Source: RH-AL1 sp965198495 | GTDB taxonomy: Bacteria; Pseudomonadota; Alphaproteobacteria; Rhizobiales; Beijerinckiaceae | DNA length: 64,000 nt | Direction of reading: 5' to 3' | Assembly: GCA_965198495.1 (NCBI GenBank) | Contig: CBDAPL010000001.1 | Coordinates: 3,224,001 to 3,288,000 of the forward strand | Part shown: one piece after another, positions 24,023 through 32,984 of the stretch | Layout of the letters: each line of letters begins with the position of its first letter | How positions within the stretch are numbered: position 1 is the first letter of the stretch | Notes under the pieces: generated by a model | Seen by the model: the letters and a program-made list of their open reading frames with translations, nothing else | Database searches by the model: none | Told to the model about the DNA's origin: nothing | Made by a program: the position numbers and the translations under genes

Positions 24023-26773
24023 CTAGGAGGCGACGACGCTATCGTCGGAAAGCCGGCGCCAGGCGCCGTTGGAGTAGACGACCGTCACGCCGGTGCCGGT
24101 GCCGGGGACTTCCATCGCCTTGCGGCCGTTGCTGGCAAAAGCGACGGCGCCGTTGAAGCCGGCCGGCAGGTTCGCCACCGCGTAGGGCGCCGCGCCGAGC
24201 AAGGCCTTGAAGGCGGCGTTGCCGGTGGTCTGGTCGACGACATAGACCTGGTAGAAGGTCGAACCATCGGGCGAGACCTTGAGCTGGTAGCCGTCGGACC
24301 CGAGCAGGCCGGCGAGCGCGCGCGGCGAATAGTTGGTCTCGAACGTCAGGCTGGCGTCGTTTGCCGTCGCCATCTTGTTGAAGGTGAAGCGGCAGGAATC
24401 GACGGCGGCGTTGAAGAGGAACGACGTGCCGAGCGCGCCGACACCGTTGTTGCCGTCCGCCGTATAGCCGGCGAGCCCGACGTGACCGGTCACCGGGTCG
24501 ATGGTGATCGCCTGCGTCGCGAAGCCGACCTTGGTGAGCGCGCCGAGACTGGTGATGTCGGTGTTGGCGCCCGACGCCGCGGCGCCGATGTTCTGCCGCG
24601 CAATGGCCGGCGTGGTCGCGCCCGTGCCGCCGGCCGCGACCGCGAGGGACAATGCGCCATCGGAGGCGAGCCCCATGTCGATGACCTCGGTGTAGGGATC
24701 CGAGGCCAAGCCGAACGTGTCGGTCTCGCTGATCGCCGCGCTGGCGAGGCCATCGTCCATCGAGCCGCCGACCGCGATCGTCGAAGCGACCGGCCCGAAC
24801 AGGCCCGAACCGATCGGCGTCATCGCGTAGGCGACGCAGGTCGATAGATCCTGCGCCGCCGCACCGAACACGTTGAAGCTCGCGAACTTCAGGTAGAGCG
24901 GCTTGCCGATCAAGCCGACCGGAAGCGTGTATTTGAACACCGCGCCATCGAGCAGCATGGCGGCCGCGCCGGTCGAATGAGCGCCGCCGCGCATGCCGTA
25001 AACCTGCCGCGTCAGGCCGCTCAGGGCATAGGTGTTGGGGCCAACGAGCGTCGCGCTCAGAGTGCCGATGATCTCGCCATCGACGACGCAAAGCAGCGGA
25101 TTGCCGCCCACCGTCGTGATGACGCCAGCGCTTTCCACGAAGCTGATCGCCAACGCATCGGTGGCATGCGCGACGGCGGGTGCGGCGAGCGCGGCGATCA
25201 GCACGCCTTGCCTCGAAGGCGCCGAAACGGCGCCGACCTGGGCGTAGCTGGACCCGTCCGTCGACACGTAGATCGTGGCACCGCCCCAGTTCGGGTCAGC
25301 GATCCCGTTCGTACCGCCCGAGACCCCGACCCAGATCTGTGGTGTCCCGCCGGTGAGATCAGACGGCGGCTCGAACAGGAGCGGCGGATTGACCGGCGCG
25401 GGCGCGACGTTGCGGTTGACCGGATTGTTCGTGGCACCCGCGACGGCATAGGCCTGGACGGTGGCAACCGCGCCAGGGAACTCCTCCGCCGTGACGCTGA
25501 GCAGGCCGGCCGCGTCCTCCTCGACGCTGACGATCCGCACCGGCGTCATGGCAAGGCCCAGGCCGGCATCGTTCAGCGTGACGATGTCCATCGGCTCGAG
25601 AAGGCAATAGTCCCACGAGAGCCTGAAGGCATAGCTGTTGCGAACGTAGAGGCCTCGCTGCAGGATCAGCTGCGTGGCGACCGACGCCACGTTCAAGTCA
25701 CAGATCTCATGCGCCGTGATCGTGGAGCCGATCCTCAGCCCGTAGAGTTCGATGGCGTTCTGATCGTGCGCCTCGACCGGCGTCGCGGCATATTGGTTGG
25801 AGCGATCGAGGACTTCAAGGCGCTGCACGTTCGAGGCCGCATAGGGATCGACGCGCGATACGAGTACAGGATCGGCATCGTCGTCGTGCAGGAAGTCGTC
25901 GTCGGTCAGGTTCATGAGCGGCGTGATGTTGGGTCGAAACGTCGTCGTGTTGCCACCCTGCAGCACGCCGGTCGCTGGCGCATCGCCAAGCGGCATGATC
26001 TTCAAGCGTCCACCGGACCACACCGCCGTCGCGTTGGTGATCTGCAACCAGCGGGCGAGCGTGGCGCTCGCGGTTTCCTGGTCGGAGAGGCATGGCGAGA
26101 AAGCGAGCCCCATCGCTTGGCAATAGGTTTGGTAGGATCCATCACCCGTCGCGCCGTATAGGCTCGTCGCATCGAGGCTCGCCGCGGGAAAACCTACGCC
26201 GTATTGGGCGTTCGTGAGGTAGTCGGCGATAACAAGCGCGGGATCGGCATCGTGCGCGTTGACGACGGCGCTCGGATAGAGGCGACCGTAGATCTCGAAC
26301 GCGATCGAGTCGATCGACGCGCTGCTGCCGAGGTCGAAACTCGGCGCGGCCGCGTAGGCCGTGCCTTGATAGCTCAAGGCCGCCTGTGGAAAGCTTGCCG
26401 AGAGGTAACCCCAAGGAGCCTGCGGCGTCGAGCCGGTGAAGATGCTCAAGCCGATTTCGGCGGCACTGTAGAAACCACCGCCTTGGAAGATAGTGCCGAC
26501 CGTGGTGATCGGGCCTTCGCACAGCGCGAAGACGAGCGCGCTCGTGTAGGTGTAGCCGGTCAGGGTCGACGAGCCGCCGCCGCCCTTGCCGCCGTGCGCC
26601 TGTGTATATTGCGGGATCGTCTGGAAGTTGCCGGACCAGATGAGGTTGGGCGCCGCTCGGGTGATCCCATAGACGATCGGGATCGGTAGCGCGCTCGAGG
26701 CGGTCTGCAGCTGCAGCCCGGTATATTGCGGCGTCGCCACGGAGCCGTTGGCGTGGGTGCGAAAGAGGCTCAC
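24023..26773 (-). CDS. Phage tail tip/baseplate hub protein (GTA gp15 C-terminal-like)
   Basis: 916 residues. The first ~450 residues resemble the phage-tail_3/tip-attachment domain of GTA gp15 and lambda J-like proteins (LPIPIVYGITRAAPNLIWSG near the start, then WLQITNATAVWSGGRLKIMP and TPVRIVSVEEDAAGLLSVTA). The C-terminal ~250 residues carry fibre-like repeats (GGTGATTPAIARQNIGAAA). The GTA-TIM domain normally found in gp15 is missing here and is encoded instead by the gene at 28864. The start overlaps the peptidase gene stop by four bases. Confidence 0.82.
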   Translation of the reverse strand: MSLFRTHANGSVATPQYTGLQLQTASSALPIPIVYGITRAAPNLIWSGNFQTIPQYTQAHGGKGGGGSSTLTGYTYTSALVFALCEGPITTVGTIFQGGGFYSAAEIGLSIFTGSTPQAPWGYLSASFPQAALSYQGTAYAAAPSFDLGSSASIDSIAFEIYGRLYPSAVVNAHDADPALVIADYLTNAQYGVGFPAASLDATSLYGATGDGSYQTYCQAMGLAFSPCLSDQETASATLARWLQITNATAVWSGGRLKIMPLGDAPATGVLQGGNTTTFRPNITPLMNLTDDDFLHDDDADPVLVSRVDPYAASNVQRLEVLDRSNQYAATPVEAHDQNAIELYGLRIGSTITAHEICDLNVASVATQLILQRGLYVRNSYAFRLSWDYCLLEPMDIVTLNDAGLGLAMTPVRIVSVEEDAAGLLSVTAEEFPGAVATVQAYAVAGATNNPVNRNVAPAPVNPPLLFEPPSDLTGGTPQIWVGVSGGTNGIADPNWGGATIYVSTDGSSYAQVGAVSAPSRQGVLIAALAAPAVAHATDALAISFVESAGVITTVGGNPLLCVVDGEIIGTLSATLVGPNTYALSGLTRQVYGMRGGAHSTGAAAMLLDGAVFKYTLPVGLIGKPLYLKFASFNVFGAAAQDLSTCVAYAMTPIGSGLFGPVASTIAVGGSMDDGLASAAISETDTFGLASDPYTEVIDMGLASDGALSLAVAAGGTGATTPAIARQNIGAAASGANTDITSLGALTKVGFATQAITIDPVTGHVGLAGYTADGNNGVGALGTSFLFNAAVDSCRFTFNKMATANDASLTFETNYSPRALAGLLGSDGYQLKVSPDGSTFYQVYVVDQTTGNAAFKALLGAAPYAVANLPAGFNGAVAFASNGRKAMEVPGTGTGVTVVYSNGAWRRLSDDSVVAS

Positions 26774-27225
26774 GCCGCGTCCTCCCAGAGGCTGAAGACG
26801 CGGGGATCGCGGGCCGGATCCTTTAAGACGCTGTTGCTCGCCAGAGCCTCTTCGAGGACGCAGCCGGCGGGCGAATAGGCGTGAACGATGGTCAGCGGAT
26901 CGATGCCGGTGACGATGGCCCCGTGCGCGTAACAGCGACCGTAGCGGAATACGATGACGTCGCCTGGTTTGGCGTCCGCCCGTTCGTGGCAGCGATCGAA
27001 CACGAAACCGAGGTAGCGCTCCTCGCCGCGGTGCAGGTGCCAGTCACTCGCGTACGGGCGTGGATCGAATGGCTCGCAGAACCCGCTGTCCACGAAGACC
27101 CTTACGAGCAGCATCCCGCAGTCCACGCCGACACCGCGGATGTCGGCGCAGGGATGGTACCGCGTGCCGATCCATGCGCGTGCCGCGATGACGACGTAGG
27201 CGCGCTCGATGTCCTGTGACGCCAT
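26770..27225 (-). CDS. NlpC/P60-like phage tail peptidase (GTA gp14-like)
   Basis: 151 residues. Papain-like cell-wall peptidase fold with catalytic Cys36 in VGVDCGMLL, catalytic His in CYAHGAIV and the preceding GDVIVF strand. In GTAs and siphophages this tail-tip enzyme (gp14) opens peptidoglycan locally during DNA entry. It sits between DUF2163 and the hub protein exactly as in the gp12-gp15 module, and overlaps the hub gene start. Confidence 0.87.
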   Translation of the reverse strand: MASQDIERAYVVIAARAWIGTRYHPCADIRGVGVDCGMLLVRVFVDSGFCEPFDPRPYASDWHLHRGEERYLGFVFDRCHERADAKPGDVIVFRYGRCYAHGAIVTGIDPLTIVHAYSPAGCVLEEALASNSVLKDPARDPRVFSLWEDAA

Positions 27226-27248
27226 GGTGGAGTTCCGCGTGAAAGGGG

Positions 27249-27354
27249 TGAGGTAGGGGTCCGGCCGCTGGACGCTGGCTGTTTGAAGAGGACGAGGCGA
27301 CAGCGCTCGGGGCGCGATGACCCCTACCCTGCCCCTCCTCGCGACAAGGAGGGG
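27249..27354. repeat. Intra-operon palindromic repeat
   Basis: In the 151-base gap between the DUF2163 and peptidase genes, GAGGTAGGGGTC (27249-27260) is inverted as GACCCCTACCCT (27319-27330), and next to it CCCCTCCT (27332-27339) pairs with AGGAGGGG (27347-27354) around CGCGACA. This resembles the C-rich dispersed palindromes common between genes in Hyphomicrobiales; here it lies inside a phage operon. Confidence 0.55.
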
Positions 27355-27376
27355 AAGCTGAATGTTCGGTGGCGCG

Positions 27377-28243
27377 TCAGTAGGCGCTTGTCGGCGGCGG
27401 TACGAAGGGAAAGCCCCTGAAATTTGCGAGATTGTTGAACTTCGCCTGGCAGGTGCCGCTCGTGTGATCGCAGCCTTGGTAGGCGGTGAAAGCGTCCCCC
27501 GGCGCCGGCAGCGCGGACATCGGATAGGTCAAGGCCAGGGCCGTGGCGGTGGCGCTCTTGATGCCGACGGAGGCGCCGATGTTCACGCCCGACGTGAAGA
27601 TCAAGGTCCCCTGCGCGTAGATGGGCGAGGCGCCTGCCCACGAGATCGATGCTGGCGTCGAGCCGGGTCCAACCGAGCCGGTCGCGCCGAAGGCGCTCTT
27701 GATGAGGCCGCAACCGGAATCGTAGAGCGTGTGGGCGCAGGACGGCTGATAGAAGTTTCGCGGCATATCGATATCTAGGAGCACGAGATCGGAGGCGACC
27801 GTCACCTCTGCGCTGGTGCGCCCGATCTGATCGAGTTTCGTCACCCTGCCCTTGAAGAGGATGACGCTGCCGATGGGCGGCGCGCTCCATGCGGTGAGAA
27901 AGGCGCGCTCGCGCTGGATCTCGCAGCCGTCAAGGACCCCATGATGCACGGCGACGAGGAACGGCACGCCGTCGATCGTATCCGTGGGACGCGCGGCAAG
28001 CGTGATCTGCTGCTCGTCGACCTCCAGCCCCATCGCGCACTTGAAGGCGAGCCCATCGACGAGGATCGCGTTTGCCGCATAGGTGTAACCATTCAGCGCG
28101 ATCGGGACGTCGGCGTTCGTGTAGGTAAGGAGCGTGCCAGAGCGCAGCGTGAACGTGTAGCAGTCCGCCATCAGGAGCGGAGCATCCTTGGCGGCGCGCT
28201 GCGCGGCGAGATAGGCGGTAAGCGCAGGTGATGCCGGCCTCAT
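27377..28243 (-). CDS. DUF2163 phage tail protein (GTA gp13-like)
   Basis: 288 residues from ATG 28243, which overlaps the preceding stop by four bases (an open frame continues upstream but is a different gene's antisense). The pattern (LLMADCYTFTLRSGTLLTYT, GLEVDEQQITLAARP, FKGRVTKLDQIGRTSAEVTV, DMPRNFYQPSCAHTLYDSGC, C-terminal CDHTSGTCQAKFNNLANFRG) is diagnostic of DUF2163/BR0599, gp13 of alphaproteobacterial GTAs. In RcGTA this is a tail-tip hub component with iron-sulfur-type cysteines; several paired cysteines are present here too. Confidence 0.88.
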   Translation of the reverse strand: MRPASPALTAYLAAQRAAKDAPLLMADCYTFTLRSGTLLTYTNADVPIALNGYTYAANAILVDGLAFKCAMGLEVDEQQITLAARPTDTIDGVPFLVAVHHGVLDGCEIQRERAFLTAWSAPPIGSVILFKGRVTKLDQIGRTSAEVTVASDLVLLDIDMPRNFYQPSCAHTLYDSGCGLIKSAFGATGSVGPGSTPASISWAGASPIYAQGTLIFTSGVNIGASVGIKSATATALALTYPMSALPAPGDAFTAYQGCDHTSGTCQAKFNNLANFRGFPFVPPPTSAY

Positions 28244-28854
28244 GATCGCACGCTCCGAAACTTGAGGGAGCCGACGCTCCACAGGCCGCTCATCACGTTC
28301 TCGAAATCCTGCTGATCGTCCAGAAACCGGCAGAGGAAGGCGTATGTGAAGTTGGCGCTGACGATCGCGCCAGCCGACGGCGCTCCCCCGAGTGCCACGA
28401 CGTTCGGCGCAGCTAGGCTGTAGCCGGATTGCGCGGCGCCGTTGACGTAGACGGCCTGGACTTGCGTCACGTAGGAGACCGGCTCCGTAAAGGCGCCGAG
28501 CGTGCGCACGAGGGGGAAGGACGCGGTGGTGCCATCGCCCGTAGCGATCACCTGACCAATGGCGACACTGTCCGTCGGATCGACGTAGAGGAACGTATCG
28601 AGCTGCCCTTGGCACTGAAGATAGAAGCCGAGAAGCGCCTGCATGGACGTCGCGCCGAGGCCGGACAGCGCCGACGTCGGCGTCGAGGCAAGCGCGTCGA
28701 ATGTCAGCTCGAACTCGTAGAGCGTCGCGGCGTAGAGCGCGCCGCGCACCTCGCGGCCGGAGACATGGTTCGCGACCCGTGTCGAGAAGGTCGGCCGTTT
28801 GTGCACGGACCATCCTTGCCCGGTGAGCGTCGGGAATGTCGGCGGTGGCGGCAT
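28240..28854 (-). CDS. DUF2460 phage distal tail protein (GTA gp12-like)
   Basis: 204 residues. Begins FPTLTGQGWSVHKRPTFSTR and HVSGREVRGALYAATLYEFE, the DUF2460/TIGR02217 signature; ends CRFLDDQQDFENVMSGLWSV. In GTAs this is the distal tail (Dit-like) ring. Its first half is clearly similar to the last ~140 residues of the gene immediately upstream, so the domain is duplicated. Overlaps the DUF2163 start. Confidence 0.88.
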   Translation of the reverse strand: MPPPPTFPTLTGQGWSVHKRPTFSTRVANHVSGREVRGALYAATLYEFELTFDALASTPTSALSGLGATSMQALLGFYLQCQGQLDTFLYVDPTDSVAIGQVIATGDGTTASFPLVRTLGAFTEPVSYVTQVQAVYVNGAAQSGYSLAAPNVVALGGAPSAGAIVSANFTYAFLCRFLDDQQDFENVMSGLWSVGSLKFRSVRS

Positions 28855-28863
28855 GCCAGATCC

Positions 28864-31131
28864 TCAGGGTTTGAGCGAAAGCAGCGCGAGCGAGCGGACG
28901 GCGGCGAGCGTCGCGACGAACTCTTCGACATCGATCTGATCCTCGGCGAACCGGCAGGTCATCGTCGCGCCCATGTTAAGCTCGGCAGGCACGCCGTAGA
29001 CGAACGGCAGCGCGCCGCCACCGCGCGAGGCGTAGAAGCCCGCGATCGCGGCGATATCGCGGTTCACGGCCTCGCTCAGCACATCGAAGCTGAGCTCTAT
29101 GTGCCAGCTCGCGACGGACACGCGGCCGGCGCGGCTTTCCCTTCCCGAGACGTGCGGGGCGACGCCGGTGGTGAAGACAGGGCGCCAAGTGACGGACCAG
29201 CCCTGCCCGGCCAGCGCCGGGAACGCGGGATAGGGCCCGGCGAGCGGCGCCGCGTCGGCGATCGCGGGTGGGAGCGCCGGACCCTTGCCGCCGATCCAGG
29301 TGCCGGCACGCCAGTTCGGCGCGTCGCCCCATATATCGAGCGCAGGAAAGGCCGGAAACGGTCGGGCGTCCCAATTCCATGCCGCCATGAAGGTCGGCTC
29401 GATCATCTTCAGACCGCTCGCGCTCGTCTGGTTATGGCCGTCGGTCGTCCAGTATTCGACGATCGCCGCTCGCGCGAGGCTCGCCAGCAAGTCATCACGG
29501 CACGGCCGGTAGATCGCGCCTTCGGCGCTTTCCCAAGCCGACCAGTAAGGCGTAAAGCTCTCATTCGACTTCGGATCGTAGAAGACGTTCGGCTGGTTGG
29601 TGCAGCGATCGCAGGAGGGGAACCCATATTCCGCGAAGGTGATCGATTTCGATTGCGGCATCCAGGCCGTCGTCGGCCCATGCGGCACATAACCGAGGCC
29701 GTCGCCGGCATCGTAGATCGCCTGATGTGTATTGTTCCACCACCAACGGATCTGCTTGTTGGCGAGGAGCTGCTGGTTGGCGGCGTAGGGACTGCGTGAT
29801 TGTGCCAGACGGTCGCCTTGCGGCAGCGAGACCTGGAGGTCCGACCCCGCCGGATCGAGACCGCGCCCGAGGTTCGTCGAGTTGGCGTAGAACCAATCGT
29901 ACTTCTCGCCGCCCTCGATATTGGCCTTTAGGTAAGCCGGCGCGTAGAGGCTCGGCTGACCGGCGAGACCGAGGCCGTTCATCGTCGCCGCTTGTGGCGG
30001 CCAGCTCGAAGGGACAGGCGCGCTCCAATTGACGGCGTCGAGCCCGCCCGTGCTGGTCCAGTCCGACAGCGGCAGGTAATTGTCGAAGGAGACGAGATCG
30101 ACGGAGGCATGCGCGTAGAGCTGGTCGAGATGCGGCCACTGCCCGTTGGCGCCGGGATGTTGGTAGCCCATCCAGTCCGACCAGTCCGCGGAGTAGGCGA
30201 TGAGGTTCTTCAGATTGGTCGGGTCGCGGGTCAGCGCGGCCGTATCAAGCACGCCGCGCACGTCGTCGGCGAGTTGCGCCAAGCCGGCGACAAAAGGATA
30301 ATCCCAGCTTGCCGCACCACTCACGATCGTGCCGACTTTCGTCCAGCTCGGGCCGCGGATCGTCTCGAGACCGCGCAGCTCGGAGCCGATGAGAAAGAGA
30401 TCGACGCCGCCGGCGATCACGCAGAGGTTGGCGTAATGCAGGATCATCCGGCGCAACGTGTAGTCGTTCGGCGAGCCGGCGTAGCCGACCGTCAGGTTCG
30501 TCGCGTCACGCGTGAACTGCGCCGGCGCGGCGGTACCGAGGAAGGCCGCGACAGCATCGCTCGCGGGCTGAGAGATATCCGCTCCCAGATAACCGATGCG
30601 GCCGCGCCATGGGTAACCCGGCGCGTCCATAAGGATGAAAGGGTAGAACGTCACGCGCAGATTGCGGGCCTTGAGATCGCGAATGCAGCGCACGACCGAT
30701 GGATCGGAGGGCGTGCCACCGTAAACCGCGTCGTTGCCGCTGCGCGAGAGTGCGATCAAGCCGGTCGATGCCTGTGTAAGGCCGGAGCAACGCCACGGCT
30801 CGCTGATCCAGGCGCCATCGACAAGGGCTTCGGCGGTGCCCCCGGCATAGTTGGTGGCCGGATAGATCGCGCATTGCGTGACGTCGGTCGAATTGCCGAA
30901 CCACGCGATGACGAGTGATACGGTGGTCAGGCCGGGGTACGCCGCCTGCAACTGATCGATCGCGATCGAATAGTCCGTGCGCGTGCCGCCGAGATCGGGA
31001 TCCGCGCCTGCGGCGTTGAGGTTGAGCACGCTCGGCGTGCTTGCCCCTATCATGGTCGCGCGGCGCGGCAGCGTGTCGTAGATCCACTCGCCGGAAGCCG
31101 GCAGCAGATTGACGCCGATCGGGTCGGTCAT
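28864..31131 (-). CDS. GTA-TIM-barrel tail protein fused to a DUF2460-like domain
   Basis: 755 residues. Residues ~30-600 match the GTA TIM-barrel (glycoside-hydrolase-like) domain that normally sits inside the long gp15 tail protein: SLVIAWFGNSTDVTQCAIYP, YPFILMDAPGYPWRGRIGYL, LIGSELRGLETIRG, AYSADWSDWMGYQHPGANG and a KSITFAEYGFPSCDRCTNQP segment. From ~620 the protein changes to a DUF2460-like domain (PAFPALAGQGWSVTWRPVFT, PHVSGRESRAGR, CRFAEDQIDVEEFVATLAAV). The product is thus a fusion of parts of gp15 and gp12. It lies between tape measure and the stand-alone DUF2460 gene. Probably a tail-tip enzyme/hub with carbohydrate binding or hydrolysis. Confidence 0.83.
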   Translation of the reverse strand: MTDPIGVNLLPASGEWIYDTLPRRATMIGASTPSVLNLNAAGADPDLGGTRTDYSIAIDQLQAAYPGLTTVSLVIAWFGNSTDVTQCAIYPATNYAGGTAEALVDGAWISEPWRCSGLTQASTGLIALSRSGNDAVYGGTPSDPSVVRCIRDLKARNLRVTFYPFILMDAPGYPWRGRIGYLGADISQPASDAVAAFLGTAAPAQFTRDATNLTVGYAGSPNDYTLRRMILHYANLCVIAGGVDLFLIGSELRGLETIRGPSWTKVGTIVSGAASWDYPFVAGLAQLADDVRGVLDTAALTRDPTNLKNLIAYSADWSDWMGYQHPGANGQWPHLDQLYAHASVDLVSFDNYLPLSDWTSTGGLDAVNWSAPVPSSWPPQAATMNGLGLAGQPSLYAPAYLKANIEGGEKYDWFYANSTNLGRGLDPAGSDLQVSLPQGDRLAQSRSPYAANQQLLANKQIRWWWNNTHQAIYDAGDGLGYVPHGPTTAWMPQSKSITFAEYGFPSCDRCTNQPNVFYDPKSNESFTPYWSAWESAEGAIYRPCRDDLLASLARAAIVEYWTTDGHNQTSASGLKMIEPTFMAAWNWDARPFPAFPALDIWGDAPNWRAGTWIGGKGPALPPAIADAAPLAGPYPAFPALAGQGWSVTWRPVFTTGVAPHVSGRESRAGRVSVASWHIELSFDVLSEAVNRDIAAIAGFYASRGGGALPFVYGVPAELNMGATMTCRFAEDQIDVEEFVATLAAVRSLALLSLKP

Positions 31132-31155
31132 GGCCGGATGCTCATCACAACGCGG

Positions 31156-32403
31156 TTACGGGTTGAGCTTGCGGAAGCCGAGGTGCGCGCCCTTGCGCAC
31201 GCTGTCGTTGATCGAGCCCAGGATCGCCCGGCTGTTGCCACGCAGGAAGCGGTTGACGTCGCGGCTGTCCATGGCGGTCACGTTGAAGTGCGTCTGGTGA
31301 TGCACATGGACGCCGCCCAGCGCGCCGGCACCGGCGGCATCGCGGATCTGACTGGCCGGGCCGGCCGGCACGATCATCTCGCCGCGATGGACCTGAGCGA
31401 CCATGTCGGAGGGCAGGCTCCAAGCGCCCGTCGCGAACGAGGGCAGCGCCGCGCCGGCCGCCATCACGGTCGCCTGGCCGGCGACAGCGGGACCGGCGGC
31501 GGCGGGACCGAGCACGGGCGACAGGAAGCCGAAAATGCCGGCGAAGGTCTCGGCAGCCGAGGCGGCAATGCTCTGGGCGACCGACGCCAGCGTCGAGGTG
31601 GCGTTCGCGGTCGACGCCGTCTGCTGCGCGCCTGTCCGCGCCGCCGTCCCGGCCAGCACCGCGCTCGTCTTGGTGGTCTCGCCGACGGTGGTCGCCGTCG
31701 TCTCGGTCACGACGCCCGCCGCCCAGTCGGCGACGGCGCGGATGCGCGCCTGGATGAAGCTCTGGACGATGGACAGCAGCACGTTCGAGACGGCCTGACG
31801 AAACGTCTCCTGGCCCCTGATCAGGCTGGTGACCTGCGTCGAGACGCTCGAGCCGACCTGCTCGAAGGTGCGCTTGTAGTCGGCATAGACCTCGCGATTG
31901 TAGTTGCGCTCGATCTCCTGGCGCTTGAGCGCGGACTGCGCGGCGAGCTCGTCGATCTGCCGCTGCGCGTTGGCGAAGGCGGCCGCGTTGTCCTTGTAGG
32001 TCCCCTGCAGAAAGGTGAGGTGCTGGCGCTCGATCTCCTCGCGGTCCGCCTCCAGCGCGAGCAACTGCGCGCGCTCCTCATCGTGCGAGATCTGCGAGAG
32101 CTGCGCCTCCTCCTTGACCTGGCTCTGCTTCACCTTGACGGCGTCGAGGGCGATGTCGGTCTGCGCGCGGTCGCCGGCGCGGGCGGCGGCGAGTTCCTCG
32201 TCGCTGCCGCTCCTGACGAGATCCAGCCGCCGGGCGAAACCGCTGGCGTAGGCCTGGTTCAAAGCGGCGAAGGAGGCGCCGAGCTGATCGGCGCCGGCCT
32301 TCATGATGCCTGTCGTCTCGGCGACGCCGCTCGCGGCCTGCGAGAGGCCGCGCTGCAGGTCGGAGATATCGGCGGTAAAGACGATGCTGACGTCATCGCT
32401 CAT
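31156..32403 (-). CDS. Phage tail tape-measure-type protein
   Basis: 415 residues, short for a tape measure. N-terminal ~200 residues are largely helical and coiled (DISDLQRGLSQAASGVAETT, SQVKEEAQLSQISHDEERAQ, RQIDELAAQSALKRQEIERN). A middle Ala/Thr-rich region has hydrophobic segments (AAETFAGIFGFLSPVLGPAA), and the C-terminus carries VHRGEMIVPAGPASQIR and HVHHQTHFNVTAMDSRDVNR, motifs common at tape measure C-termini. Its place between the chaperone pair and the tail-tip module agrees. A short tail would be predicted from its length. Confidence 0.8.
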   Translation of the reverse strand: MSDDVSIVFTADISDLQRGLSQAASGVAETTGIMKAGADQLGASFAALNQAYASGFARRLDLVRSGSDEELAAARAGDRAQTDIALDAVKVKQSQVKEEAQLSQISHDEERAQLLALEADREEIERQHLTFLQGTYKDNAAAFANAQRQIDELAAQSALKRQEIERNYNREVYADYKRTFEQVGSSVSTQVTSLIRGQETFRQAVSNVLLSIVQSFIQARIRAVADWAAGVVTETTATTVGETTKTSAVLAGTAARTGAQQTASTANATSTLASVAQSIAASAAETFAGIFGFLSPVLGPAAAGPAVAGQATVMAAGAALPSFATGAWSLPSDMVAQVHRGEMIVPAGPASQIRDAAGAGALGGVHVHHQTHFNVTAMDSRDVNRFLRGNSRAILGSINDSVRKGAHLGFRKLNP

Positions 32404-32421
32404 AGGTCCAACGTCCTTCGT

Positions 32422-32643
32422 TCAGCGTCCTTGCGACGTCACGTGTCCATCCGGAAAGCGCGCCATCAGCGCGCCGAGCCCGCTCGGATCTTCCGCTTTC
32501 ACCGGCGCGGCCGGCGACACGCGATGGACGGCGGCGAGGATCTCGTGGGTCGGCGGATGGTCGCGCCAGTAGCGCAGCAGGCCGAGCGCGTCCTGCATCG
32601 GCAGCTCGTCGATTTGCGCCGAGGTGTAGCCGCACCCGGCCAT
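32422..32643 (-). CDS. Phage tail assembly chaperone, second ORF (possible -1 frameshift product)
   Basis: 73 residues from the first ATG (MAGCGYTSAQIDELPMQDAL...). Protein-like sequence continues in this frame upstream of the ATG (GLGARFDWTTLYARL), into the end of the preceding chaperone gene, and no ribosome site precedes the ATG. The arrangement, two short overlapping ORFs between tail tube and tape measure with the second in the -1 frame, is that of lambda G/GT. The second part would normally be made only as an extension of the first. Confidence 0.65.
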   Translation of the reverse strand: MAGCGYTSAQIDELPMQDALGLLRYWRDHPPTHEILAAVHRVSPAAPVKAEDPSGLGALMARFPDGHVTSQGR

Positions 32644-32681
32644 CAGTCTGGCGTAGAGGGTCGTCCAATCGAAGCGGGCGC

Positions 32682-32984
32682 CTAGCCCGCTCCTGCTTCC
32701 CCCGGCGCGAGATCCTTTTCCGGCAGAAAGCCGCCGAGCCGCAGCACCCGCGCCATGGCGGTGGCGATCTCGGGCGCGCCGGCCTCGATCGTGTCGAGCT
32801 CGGCCGCCGCCTCGGCGTGGTCGCGCGCCAGGGCCACGCGCAGCACCGCGACGGCGGCGGCGACCGTGCCGCCTTCCGCCTGGGTGAACAGCAAGGGCTC
32901 GATCGCCTGCACCTGCGCCAGCGTAAGCGGACGCACCTGCCATTGGTGCGACCCCAACGTGATCGTCTCCGTTGACATGCGCAT
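32682..32984 (-). CDS. Phage tail assembly chaperone, first ORF
   Basis: 100 residues from ATG 32984 (or 98 from ATG 32978). Begins TETITLGSHQWQVRPLTLAQ, typical of small chaperones that coat the tape measure before tube polymerisation, and ends ...EKDLAPGEAGAG. The start overlaps the tail tube stop by four bases. Near its 3' end is a GAAAAG and a five-G run, candidate slip sites to enter the -1 frame of the next ORF. Confidence 0.72.
   Translation of the reverse strand: MRMSTETITLGSHQWQVRPLTLAQVQAIEPLLFTQAEGGTVAAAVAVLRVALARDHAEAAAELDTIEAGAPEIATAMARVLRLGGFLPEKDLAPGEAGAG

Noticed and set aside
24977..26161. Long open frames on the plus strand inside the phage block
   Set aside because: All lie opposite confidently assigned tail genes and have Arg/Asp-rich composition typical of antisense frames.
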